Positions 8,513 through 16,818 of a stretch of DNA of 64,000 nt are shown piece by piece. Source of the DNA: an uncultured Muribaculaceae bacterium (GTDB lineage: Bacteria > Bacteroidota > Bacteroidia > Bacteroidales > Muribaculaceae). Numbering within the stretch: the first letter of the stretch is position 1; every line of letters starts with the position of its first letter. Position numbers and translations under genes: made by a program. The notes beneath the pieces are model-generated. The model was not told the origin of the DNA. It was given only the letters and a program-made list of their open reading frames with translations, and made no database searches. The stretch is from contig CAJTJV010000013.1 of the NCBI GenBank assembly GCA_910576775.1, forward strand, positions 1-64,000, given 5' to 3'.

Positions 8513-9522
8513 TCAGCGTACGATTGATTTCACGGTTGTTCCGTCGGTGTAACGGATTATATACACACCTGCCGGGAGCGTCTTGGCGTCCGGTTTGTAG
8601 CGTACGCCGGAAGCACTATATATCGCCTCGATTGTTGACTGTATACCCGGGACGCTGACAGACCCTACGCCCGGAATCACTTCATTGGAGGCGGCGGATT
8701 CTCCGAGGTCGTAGACTGCGGTGACTACATACTTGTGGGTGTTGTCTCCTTGTATCGGATCGGTGTAACAGCATTCAGTCAGAAGGTTCTCGTTCAGTTT
8801 CTTGCCGTCGCGCCAGATGTTGTAGCCCTTGAGTATGACGGGAGTACGCTCTGTGCCGGACTGATATGTGGCATCGTCCAACATGAAGAGGAACGAATTT
8901 TCAGACACGGCGTTGATAGCGAAATGTTTGGCACCTGCCGGTATTTCGAAACTATATAATGTCCAACGGTGAGGCATTTTAACCACATCTGTGAGAGGAA
9001 TAAACCCGGTAGGTTCGGTAGAACCGGTGGAATAACATAGTCTGAAGGAATCAGGGTAAATGCGTGAGCTGCTCTTGGCGTAGAAAGATATAACCTGTTT
9101 ATTACCGCTGAGTTCGGGCGAGACGAGCCAGTCGTCGAGCTTGCCGTTGTCATAACGCTGTATTGCGCCCATATACTTGTGTCCGCTATGAGCTCCGTAG
9201 CTTACATGATCTTCTTCGGGAATGTTATTGTGGTCGAAAACCATGAAAGTGCCGAGTGTTTCTCCGGGTGTGACGCCGGGGATGTCGAAGCCGAGGAACA
9301 TGCTGAGAGGAGACTTGTCGACATCGATGGTTATCCAGTCGCCGGGATTGTTGATCCAGGATTCATAACTCTCGAAATCGTCGGTCACCGTTGTGGGGAT
9401 GCCATCGTGGAAATCGGGTTCGTTCCATTCGAGGGAGAATCCTTCGGAACCGGTATATCCCGAGAGATCTGTTACGCATGGCATTATCGACAGGACGGGG
9501 GTGACGGTCGTAATATCGGATG
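8513..9522 (-). pseudogene. Detached C-terminal third of the secreted Fn3 protein, with sorting-type tail
   Basis: 335 codons read on the minus strand from 9520. The frame opens with SDITTVTPVLSI, the usual linker before PCVTDLSGYTG, then an Fn3 module (FSLEWNEPDF) and a choice-of-anchor J module (DDFESYESW, DDWLVSPELSG, FMLDDATYQ). A second Fn3-like stretch follows (YNIWRDGKKLNE), and then a C-terminal tail (IEAIYSASGVRY, LPAGVYIIRYTDG, VKSIVR) like type IX secretion type-A sorting domains. An ATG at 9484 could start a 323-aa peptide, but it would lack a signal sequence. It is therefore best read as the missing end of the 4727 gene. Confidence 0.82.
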
Positions 9523-11166
9523 CTTCAATGTTCCTTTAGCAATAACCTCGTTGGCTTCTCCACGACGCCATTGCAGCAACCGGCTGAGATAATCCCATGC
9601 CTCGTTCTGTATATCGCTGCGTCCTGCGGCTGTAAATGCATCGGTGCTGTCCCCCGGGAATCCGCCGGGGAAATCGCGACGCACATAGCCGTCGGAACCC
9701 TCTTTGGATCCATTCATAAGAATCTCCGTGCCGTAATAGAGCTGCGGAATTCCCCGCGAGGTAAGCAGAAACGCTATTGCCTGCTTCCATACTCCTAAAT
9801 TCTCCGGTTCTTCGAGCAGAAAACGGTCGGTATCGTGGTTGTCAAGGAAGGTAAGAATGTGCTGAGGATCAGGATAAAGGTAATCAAGAGACAGATGGTC
9901 GTAAAGATGGTTTAGTCCGTTCCATGGGTCCGTCTGGGAGTCGAACATCTTATGTCCGTCGATGACAAGCTTGAAATCCATTACCGTAGGAAGATTCGTA
10001 TCTACAGGATTAAGCCTGCTGCCACGCTGCCAGAAAGCGCCTCCGGCCTCGTTGGCATACCAGCATTCACCCACGATATTGAAATTCGGATATTCCTTCA
10101 GCACGTCGGCCACCCATCCGGCCATCGCCTCCATATCAGCATAGGGATAGGTATCCATACGGATGCCGTCGATTCCGCTGCTCTCAATCCACCAGATAGA
10201 ATTCTGGGTAAGATATTTCATCAGGTGCCGATTGCGCTGGTTGAGATCGGGCATGCTTTTCACGAACCATCCGTTGACGGTGTGTTCCTTGTCATAATCA
10301 GACACATACGGATCGTGTACCGTAGAAAGGCGGAAATTCGTCAGCACATCGCCATCAGGGTTGTTGTACCAGTCCTTTGATGGAGAGTCGGCCATCCAGG
10401 GATGTTCGGAACCGGAATGATTGAAAATCATATCCATCACAACTTTGAGTCCACGCTTGTGAGCCTCGGCGATAAGTCTGTTCCAATCCTCGTTTGTGCC
10501 GAAACGAGGGTCTATTCTATAATAGTCTGTCGTTGCGTAGCCGTGGTAGGAACCGCCCGGCATATCGTTTTCCAGCACAGGACATACCCAGATTGCCGTT
10601 ATACCGAGAGAATCGAGATAATCAAGATGTTCCTCGATACCGGCGATGTTGCCGCCATGGCGCGCATTTGGTTTATCTCTTGCGTCGACAGTCTTGAAAT
10701 CGAGCAGCTTCTGAGCTGCGGCAATATCCTTTTCCGTAGTCTTCGACCCGCGGGCAAACCGGTCGGGCATGATAAGATAAAGCACATCGGCAGCTGTAAA
10801 TCCACCATGGGAGGCCGCGTTCTCGCGGCGTGCGCGAAGCTCATATTTCAGAGTCTCGCTACGGCGTCCCGTCGTAACACGGAATGGCACAACACCCGGC
10901 TTGGTGTCGGGAGCGATTGAGAGATATACAAACTTGTAATTCCTGCTGTCGAGGCTTACCAGAGAATCAATCTTTACTCCGGGGTAGTCGACACTCACCT
11001 CGGCATCGGCGATACCCGGCCCTGTAAGCATCAGTTGCAAATTATCGTCAGCCATGCCAACCCACCAGCAGGGAGGCTCAACATTAGTAACAAGGGGAGC
11101 CTTCGAAGCTCCAAACAGATGTGCTGCAATCATAGTCAGCAAAGTGAAAAATGCAAGTCTTTTCAT
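9484..11166 (-). pseudogene. susA-like: SusA-like GH13 alpha-amylase/neopullulanase, C-terminal domain lost by inversion
   Basis: A periplasmic GH13 enzyme with a signal peptide (MKRLAFFTLLTMIAAHLFGA), an N-terminal beta-domain (VEPPCWWVGMADDNLQLM, typical of SusA and cyclomaltodextrinase relatives) and a complete catalytic barrel. The barrel shows region I MDMIFNHS, region II GIRMDTY (nucleophile Asp338), the acid/base Glu367 in IVGECW and Asp445 in DNHDTD. The family hydrolyses alpha-1,4 links of starch or pullulan oligomers. Codons 549-560 (HPILRPSPPSCR) are foreign, read through from the inverted segment, and the usual C-terminal beta-domain is absent. It may fold partly but is probably impaired. 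It starts 37 nt after the AAA-DUF4435 stop, so it may be read from that operon. Confidence 0.88.
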
Positions 11167-11203
11167 ATCAGACAGCGATTGGTTTGAATTTGGTTATGAA
11201 ATT

Positions 11204-12760
11204 TTATTCCGGAAGCGAGAACTGACGCCGAAGCGCTGTACGCAGACCGGGGCTTTTCTTAAGTCTATCGAGAACGCCACGTATATACTGGTCCTTATTG
11301 TTGTAGCCGCACATCTGAGCCACATTACACCCCGAAAGCATTGATTTCTGATTATATACACGCAAAACAGCGGCATAGTCCTTGTTGTTGACATATGAAT
11401 GGAACTCGCGGCAGAACTGTTCGTAAAATTTACGGGGATTGATCTGGTCGAGAAGCCCTTCAAGGTGTTCTTCGAGCTTGTTTATATTCGGAAAACGGGC
11501 ATCTACACGGTACTCCACCGTGCGTTTCACCCGATGACGCGTGTGCATCAGTGCCTGTGCCGTAATCTCTGCCTTGAACATTGAAAAGACAGCCTTGCGC
11601 ACTCTGGCGAAAACATGGTCGGGGTCGTGGCCGGTGGCGACCGCCATCTCGCGCACCACATCCTCCACTATAAACAGATTCTCGACCTCCGCCACCTCCG
11701 GCACCATTATCTTCTTTCTTCTGAGATAGTCCACTTCCGGACCGTCGCGCCGATCACGATCGACAATACCGAAAGAATCCAGCTTGTGCATCGCCGAGAG
11801 ATCGTTGAATGTGCGAGTGGCCTCTATGACCTTGTTGCAACTGCCCAGCGAGCGCACACTGAAATCGGGGAATATAAGCGGATATAATTTGGCATCTATC
11901 GAGCGCTCGCTGTTGCCCTCGATAAACAAAACCGGCTTGCGTGCTCCGGCAAGAGTCATGTATAACTCGCCTGAGATACCCGAGCCGGGCGGCAGTATGT
12001 CATAGTCCCAAGTTCCGGCAACGGCGTCACAGTCGTGAACCCACACCATAGTGGCATTATCGCGGGTCTCGACAAATTCAGTGTCGTGCGTGGTATAACA
12101 GAACGAACAGTCGCCGCGAAGAAGCTCCAGCCGGTTCCACAGCGACGTCATAAGTGTCGGATGAAGGAAAATTTCGGGAGAATCTACAAATATTACAGCT
12201 CCGGCGGGAGCATAAAGTACGGCCGCCGTATAGTACAACACGGCACGCTCGCCGTCCGACAGTTTCAGCGACGAATATGCCGCCGGATCGAGACCGCGGG
12301 CAAAAAGAATATCACCGCTGTCGACGAGCATTCTGTTGCCGGGGAATATATCCTGCCATATCTCTATCACATTATCGAGTTTTGTCCTCTCCGGCGATGC
12401 CTTGCGGTGATCGGCCACGGCAAGCTTGTAACTCAGCAGTGACAGCATCTCGTCATGGAGCAGTTGGGCAAGATAAACTTCCAGCAAGGTACTTGCCCGC
12501 CCTCCGGTGATTGCAGCTCCGGCAACAGGCGCCAGGATATGGTCGAGCTGAGAGGGAATATCCGACGGAGTGCCAAGATTGCGGTACAGCGCATGCAGAG
12601 CCGACAGAGGATATGCCTTGTCGCCGAGCGACGCAGCGGTAGCGGCCGTAAAACGCGTCTTGCCCGCGCCGTTGGCGCCTACGATAATCATGCACCGCCC
12701 CGTACCGAGGGTTAGTGTCCCGGCTTCGCACTGTCGGCGTGGAGGAAAGAGTATTTTCAT
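11204..12760 (-). CDS. AAA ATPase fused to DUF4435 (TOPRIM-like); OLD/PARIS-like
   Basis: 518 aa from the ATG at 12760; upstream in-frame codons lie inside cca and were not used. The N-terminal half is an ABC/SMC-type ATPase with Walker A GANGAGKT (about 28-35), signature LSDGER and Walker B VIFVDSPEIFLHP, then a His switch in CYTTHD. The C-terminal half has VLFIEGNSER and GIVDRDRR, the acidic positions of a TOPRIM-like DUF4435 domain. This pairing of an overcoming-lysogenization-type ATPase with a DUF4435 domain is known from AriA/AriB of the PARIS anti-phage system, sometimes as one merged protein. Assignment as a defence protein is inference. Many Bacteroidetes carry such genes without known function. 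It lies 14 nt after cca in the same direction, an unusual housekeeping-type setting. Confidence 0.75.
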   Translation of the reverse strand: MKILFPPRRQCEAGTLTLGTGRCMIIVGANGAGKTRFTAATAASLGDKAYPLSALHALYRNLGTPSDIPSQLDHILAPVAGAAITGGRASTLLEVYLAQLLHDEMLSLLSYKLAVADHRKASPERTKLDNVIEIWQDIFPGNRMLVDSGDILFARGLDPAAYSSLKLSDGERAVLYYTAAVLYAPAGAVIFVDSPEIFLHPTLMTSLWNRLELLRGDCSFCYTTHDTEFVETRDNATMVWVHDCDAVAGTWDYDILPPGSGISGELYMTLAGARKPVLFIEGNSERSIDAKLYPLIFPDFSVRSLGSCNKVIEATRTFNDLSAMHKLDSFGIVDRDRRDGPEVDYLRRKKIMVPEVAEVENLFIVEDVVREMAVATGHDPDHVFARVRKAVFSMFKAEITAQALMHTRHRVKRTVEYRVDARFPNINKLEEHLEGLLDQINPRKFYEQFCREFHSYVNNKDYAAVLRVYNQKSMLSGCNVAQMCGYNNKDQYIRGVLDRLKKSPGLRTALRRQFSLPE

Positions 12761-12774
12761 GGCAGAGGGAATTT

Positions 12775-14175
12775 TTATCGGGTTGATTTTGGATTGAAAT
12801 GCTTCAAACGCTCTATTACCGAACGCTGAGGCATATGTGGATTCTCGATGGCGAGCGAAAGGAGGAAATCGACAAAAGGCTGTAAATCGGCATTTTTGGG
12901 GAGATTCTTCAGGCGCCGTATCTGCTGCACGGTAAGCTGACGGCGGAAAGTGAAAAGCGCCTCGCCGTTGCGGCGCAATTCGTCGCTGCGGCGGCGGATG
13001 GCAGGAACCTGCTCGGGCATTGGAGGGTCGTAACTCAGATTGTCGGCCTCGATAAGCGCCATCAGTCTGTCGAAACGCAGGGTGGTGACGCATTTATATT
13101 GCAGGCGCCGCAACTGACAGTCTGTCATCCCGGCTGCTTGCGGCCCCCATGTTTTAGTTACATTATGATTGACAACAATGAATATCACTTTGTCGACAAC
13201 GTCGCGGTCATAATGCATACGGCGCATCGCAGTGTTTATAAGAGGCTTCGACCGCCGTTCATGGCCACTGAAACGTACCGCCCCTCTGGAACCTATATGA
13301 CGACAGACCGGCTTGGCGACATCGTGGAGAAGCGCAGCAAGGCGCAACACACTGTCTGCCGGCACTTTATCCAGCACATTCAGCGTAAATTCCCAGGCAT
13401 CGCCTCCATGTACCTTACTTTGCTGAAGCCCTATAAGAGGCACGAGTTCAGGCATAATATACGGCAACGCGCCGCAAAGACGCAACAAGTCCATGGCACG
13501 CGCAGGGTTCGGACCTACAAGCATCTTGTCGAACTCCTGACGCATCCGCTCCGGTCGGATAATCTTCAGGCGCTCCGCATTGCGGCGCATAGCCTCGAAT
13601 GTGGCTGGTTCTATCTCCCACCCATAACGCGCGGAAAGGCGGACTGCTCGCAGAATGCGTACCGGATCGTCGTCGAAAGTTGCATCGGGAGCATCCGGCG
13701 TACGGATTATTCTATTATGAATATCATCAACACTACAACCGAGTATGTCAAGCAGACATCCACGGCTTATGTCATAGTAAAGGGCATTGATGGTAAGGTC
13801 GCGACGTCGACAGTCAGCTTCTATCGGTCCGAAAACCACGGTAGGGTCGCGACGCGTGCTGTCGGTGTATTTCTCGGCCCGGGTCTGTACAATCTCGATT
13901 TCATCATCATGGAACTCAGATAGCCTGAGCATCGCCGTGCCGAACGACGGAAAAGTTACGGGTTCTTTGACGGCCAGTCCTTTTTCGTATAACCACTGCG
14001 CAAAACCGATGCCGCCACCGGGCAGGTCTACGGCGAGATCCACATCCTTTATCTCATGTCCGAGGATTTCGTCGCGGCAACATCCACCGACTGTAAATAC
14101 ATGGTTCTCCCATTGAGTAGCGTCTATAATGCGCCTCAGATAATCAATTATTCTATGATAATGGGCGCTTGTCAT
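12775..14175 (-). CDS. cca: CCA tRNA nucleotidyltransferase with HD domain
   Basis: 466 aa. The N-terminal nucleotidyltransferase domain has the class II pattern VGGCCRDEILG followed by KDVDLAV (metal-binding Asp pair). Next is the RRDLTINAL strand and the neck/RNA-binding segment (DPVRILRAVRLSARYG), then an HD phosphohydrolase domain (AALLHDVAKP). It adds or repairs the 3' CCA of tRNAs. Both tRNAs in this window encode CCA, so repair may be its main role. Its ATG overlaps the TGA of the upstream CBM9-like gene by one base, indicating translational coupling. Confidence 0.93.
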   Translation of the reverse strand: MTSAHYHRIIDYLRRIIDATQWENHVFTVGGCCRDEILGHEIKDVDLAVDLPGGGIGFAQWLYEKGLAVKEPVTFPSFGTAMLRLSEFHDDEIEIVQTRAEKYTDSTRRDPTVVFGPIEADCRRRDLTINALYYDISRGCLLDILGCSVDDIHNRIIRTPDAPDATFDDDPVRILRAVRLSARYGWEIEPATFEAMRRNAERLKIIRPERMRQEFDKMLVGPNPARAMDLLRLCGALPYIMPELVPLIGLQQSKVHGGDAWEFTLNVLDKVPADSVLRLAALLHDVAKPVCRHIGSRGAVRFSGHERRSKPLINTAMRRMHYDRDVVDKVIFIVVNHNVTKTWGPQAAGMTDCQLRRLQYKCVTTLRFDRLMALIEADNLSYDPPMPEQVPAIRRRSDELRRNGEALFTFRRQLTVQQIRRLKNLPKNADLQPFVDFLLSLAIENPHMPQRSVIERLKHFNPKSTR

Positions 14176-14783
14176 CAGTCAAGAACTATTTCTCCGAAAA
14201 AATCGGGACGATGGAAATCCGGTTTTTCCGTAGCTATAGGCGCCCAGCTCAGATAGTACGGTATGTCAGCCTTACCTGCACATGCATAGAAATTTCCTGT
14301 CATACGCATCCCCTTGCGAGGCTCGACACCGAGGATTCTCCATGGAACATGCACTTCAAATCCCCATTCATCTCTCCTGTTTCCTTCCTCCGGCGATACC
14401 ACCCGAACAGTAGAACGACGGACAACAGCTGCACATTCTTCCGGTGTCAGCGGTGTTTTGGCATTTCGAACAAGCCGGTGGGAGGCATTGATGAACTCCG
14501 CGATATTGAATTCCAGATTCCAGTACTCGCCATCTTCCTCGGGTCTGAGAAATACCTCCACACACGAATCATCGCTTACAGATGCCATATCGGCAAAGTT
14601 GCGGCATACGATGGGTGCTTTCCGTGTCAGAAACCGAACAATGATAACGGCATCATTCCAGACTGCGGAAAAAAATGCTTCTTCAGTACCGTCATTGCCA
14701 ATCCATCCGTTGCGGCACGCAATAGGTTCCGCAGGTGGGACGGGGATACTGCCGTAGGGAATATGAAATACTTTGCTTTTCAT
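14175..14783 (-). CDS. CBM9-like carbohydrate-binding domain protein
   Basis: 202 aa without signal peptide. The pattern DDSCVEVFLRP, YWNLEFNIAE, WGFEVHVPWRILG and GNFYACAGK ... PYYLSWAPI fits the family-9-like carbohydrate-binding/DOMON-type beta-sandwich found as a stand-alone protein in Bacteroides. The ligand is unknown. It sits between a LysE-like exporter gene (7 nt upstream) and cca (1-nt overlap), so it is the middle gene of a tight operon, but no shared pathway is evident. Confidence 0.72.
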   Translation of the reverse strand: MKSKVFHIPYGSIPVPPAEPIACRNGWIGNDGTEEAFFSAVWNDAVIIVRFLTRKAPIVCRNFADMASVSDDSCVEVFLRPEEDGEYWNLEFNIAEFINASHRLVRNAKTPLTPEECAAVVRRSTVRVVSPEEGNRRDEWGFEVHVPWRILGVEPRKGMRMTGNFYACAGKADIPYYLSWAPIATEKPDFHRPDFFGEIVLD

Positions 14784-14790
14784 AGTACAG

Positions 14791-15435
14791 TTACATTATC
14801 TGTTTGTCCATCAACATCATTACCACGCCGAATAAAGCCATAGATATCAGGATTATGGCAATAACACGATTGATAATCTTCAGTGAACGCACATTTATCC
14901 GCCGCCCCAGACGCGACACAAGAGTAGTGATACCATACCACCACAACAAGGCTCCGCCGAATATCAGCAGATAAGCTACTATTATATGATGAATGCCGAA
15001 CTCAGGCAGCAGAAAATTAAACCGAGCGAACAGGCCGATTATAAAAAAGAGTATCAGAGGATTGGAGAACGTCAGCAGGAAACCCGACCCGAGATCGCCC
15101 CAATAGTTTTTAGGTATGGACTCATCCATACGCAGCGAGCGTGTAGGATTATTACGGAAAAGATATATGCCGAAAGCGACGAGCACAATGCTGCCGACTA
15201 TCTGAATAAGTTTCTGATGGCTATCGATAAACCCCGTTATAAAACTAAGACACAAGCCTGTAAGCAGACAGTAGACAAGATCGCTCAATGCAGCACCAAT
15301 TCCGGTAAAGAACGCCGGCCAGCGACCTTTAGAGAGGGTACGCTGAATCACAAGCATGCCGATAGGCCCCATAGGAGCCGATATAAGCATACCGATTGCA
15401 AGCCCGCGCGGCAGAATATAAAGAATCTGATCCAT
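14791..15435 (-). CDS. LysE-family amino-acid exporter-like membrane protein
   Basis: From the ATG at 15435 the product is 214 aa with about six hydrophobic segments. The N-terminal signature PRGLAIGMLISAPMGPIGMLVIQRTL is characteristic of LysE/RhtB translocators, which export amino acids or similar metabolites. An upstream in-frame ATG at 15501 would add a basic extension overlapping the promoter, so the shorter start is preferred. It is first in the operon lysE-like, CBM9-like, cca, AAA-DUF4435. Confidence 0.85.
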   Translation of the reverse strand: MDQILYILPRGLAIGMLISAPMGPIGMLVIQRTLSKGRWPAFFTGIGAALSDLVYCLLTGLCLSFITGFIDSHQKLIQIVGSIVLVAFGIYLFRNNPTRSLRMDESIPKNYWGDLGSGFLLTFSNPLILFFIIGLFARFNFLLPEFGIHHIIVAYLLIFGGALLWWYGITTLVSRLGRRINVRSLKIINRVIAIILISMALFGVVMMLMDKQIM

Positions 15436-15455
15436 TCTTTTACAGAAATTTCGAA

Positions 15456-15487
15456 CAAATTTAGCTAAACTCGCCCGAAATACCAAG
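15456..15487 (-). promoter_or_regulatory. Promoter of the LysE-CBM9-cca operon
   Basis: Read on the minus strand: CTTG (15487-15484), a 20-nt spacer and TAAATTTG (15463-15456). The -7 box is 20 nt before the chosen ATG, so initiation falls inside the alternative longer reading frame and supports the shorter start. Confidence 0.65.
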
Positions 15488-15799
15488 CCCCGCCGCATCA
15501 AATGGCGTCAAAAGCATCAAAACCTACGCCTGCAAAGGAAGCGGAACATATCGTACATAAGATTAAAAGCAATTTTCCCTATTTTTCGGCTTTCACACGC
15601 TATTTTCATCATGAACGGCACGCAACATCGAAATTTATCATTAACATAGCTCCAAATAAATATCCGCACTCCAAAACGCACTATAATAATGGGAAAAATA
15701 CTTTTTATCATAGCTATTGCATTTAAGCGAATAGCGGAACAGGGAGTATTGTCTTTGGTTAAATAATCTATTTATCGGCCGAGGCGTTAATAATATGCG
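15488..15799. other. Gene-free interval between divergent units
   Basis: AT-rich sequence between the LysE operon and the lysozyme gene. Short open frames on both strands have no family resemblance or plausible start context. No tRNA, hairpin or repeat was recognised beyond the promoters at either end. Confidence 0.5.
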
Positions 15800-15807
15800 T
15801 ACCTTTG
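15800..15807 (+). promoter_or_regulatory. -7 box of the MORN-GH25 gene
   Basis: TACCTTTG matches TAnnTTTG, 25 nt before the ATG at 15832. The -33 half is weak. The position implies that an in-frame ATG at 15805 cannot be the start. Confidence 0.6.
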
Positions 15808-15831
15808 CGCATTAACGACAGCAACACGACA

Positions 15832-16818
15832 ATGGCATTCCGATATATACTCTTCCTGTTTACCTTTCTGACACTGCCTTTTTGCGGGCTTTGCGCCGAC
15901 GGCGAGCTGAAAACGAAAAGCTACACTTATACCGGTGGAGTGGATCAAGGCAAGCAGCACGGCTATGGAGTATGCCGTTACACCAACGGAAACACTTACT
16001 ACGGCCGATGGAATCACGGCTACAAGGAAGGCCTGGGAAAAATGGTGTACGCCGACGGCACAATAGAGTTCGGCCGATGGCACCGCGGACGGTTCTCAAA
16101 AACAAAAGGGCAGAATTTCATTCAGGGAATACAATGCTACGGCATCGATGTAGCTAAATATCAAAAGAATGTCAACTGGCAGAAAGTGGCGTTCAAAGCC
16201 GCAGCCAACGGCAAAGTGACACCCCGCGGCAAGGGTAAATATCTCCAGCCGGTGCTTTTCGCTCTGATAAAGAGCACCGAGGGTACTACAATCACCGATC
16301 CATATTTCAAAAGAAATTTCCGTGAGGCAAAACGTTGCGGCATAATCCGCGGAGCCTACCACTTTCTAAGCATAAGCTCACCTGTGGACGAACAGGTAAG
16401 ATATTTCATCGCCAACACTCCCCTCGAACCCGGCGACCTGCCACCGATTCTCGACCTTGAGATAGACAAGAGAGTGATGGCGAAGCAACACAGCAAGGTA
16501 GTAAGGATGGCAAAACAATGGCTGAAAGCCGTCGAGAAGCATTATGGAGTCCGCCCGATTATCTACACTTATAATAATTATTACATCGACTACCTCAAGG
16601 GGCATGGACTTGACAATTACGACTACTGGATTGCGCGATACGGCGCCGAACCGTCGGCCCGCCATTGGGAAATATGGCAGCAGACCGATAAAGGACGTGT
16701 CGACGGCATAAATCATACCGTCGACATCAATCTGTTCCGAGGCAATTACCGGGATCTGATGAAATACGTAAAGAAAAAGGGTATCCGCAAGGCGTCCGGA
16801 AACACCGGGAAACGTTAG
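15832..16818 (+). CDS. Secreted MORN-repeat GH25 lysozyme
   Basis: 328 aa with a signal peptide (FRYILFLFTFLTLPFCGLC). Next are about three MORN repeats (GKQHGYGVCRYTNGNTYYG, HGYKEGLGKMVYADGTIEFG), then a GH25 muramidase domain. The domain starts YGIDVAKYQ (Asp106) and has the catalytic pair PPILDLEID (Asp208, Glu210), with conserved RGAYHF and WQQT. It cleaves the beta-1,4 MurNAc-GlcNAc bond of peptidoglycan. MORN repeats usually mediate protein or membrane contacts, and their pairing with GH25 is uncommon in general but known in Bacteroidales. It could serve cell-wall remodelling or attack on neighbours. It converges on pullulanase with a 4-bp overlap. Confidence 0.9.
   Translation: MAFRYILFLFTFLTLPFCGLCADGELKTKSYTYTGGVDQGKQHGYGVCRYTNGNTYYGRWNHGYKEGLGKMVYADGTIEFGRWHRGRFSKTKGQNFIQGIQCYGIDVAKYQKNVNWQKVAFKAAANGKVTPRGKGKYLQPVLFALIKSTEGTTITDPYFKRNFREAKRCGIIRGAYHFLSISSPVDEQVRYFIANTPLEPGDLPPILDLEIDKRVMAKQHSKVVRMAKQWLKAVEKHYGVRPIIYTYNNYYIDYLKGHGLDNYDYWIARYGAEPSARHWEIWQQTDKGRVDGINHTVDINLFRGNYRDLMKYVKKKGIRKASGNTGKR

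Larger units (their letters stand above)
8220..9522. other. 1.3-kb inverted segment exchanging the 3' ends of two convergent genes
   Basis: Both edges coincide with abrupt loss of family sequence in a gene. To the left, the Fn3 protein frame stops at 8219; to the right, the GH13 frame stops at 9523. The segment contains the missing GH13 tail (plus strand), the missing Fn3-protein tail (minus strand) and their shared terminator. Reverse-complementing exactly this interval restores both frames with no indel: 1500 aa and 621 aa. I see no inverted repeat at the edges beyond a few bases, so it does not look like a recombinase-driven switch. Edge positions are certain to within a few bases. Confidence 0.85.

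Noticed and set aside
8220..9522. Invertase-controlled switch or shufflon
   Set aside because: No inverted repeats of useful length at the edges and no recombinase gene in the vicinity, so the inversion is reported without claiming a programmed mechanism.
15502..15726. Small open frames on both strands between the LysE operon and the lysozyme gene
   Set aside because: They overlap promoter sequence, have no recognisable features and are of a length expected by chance.
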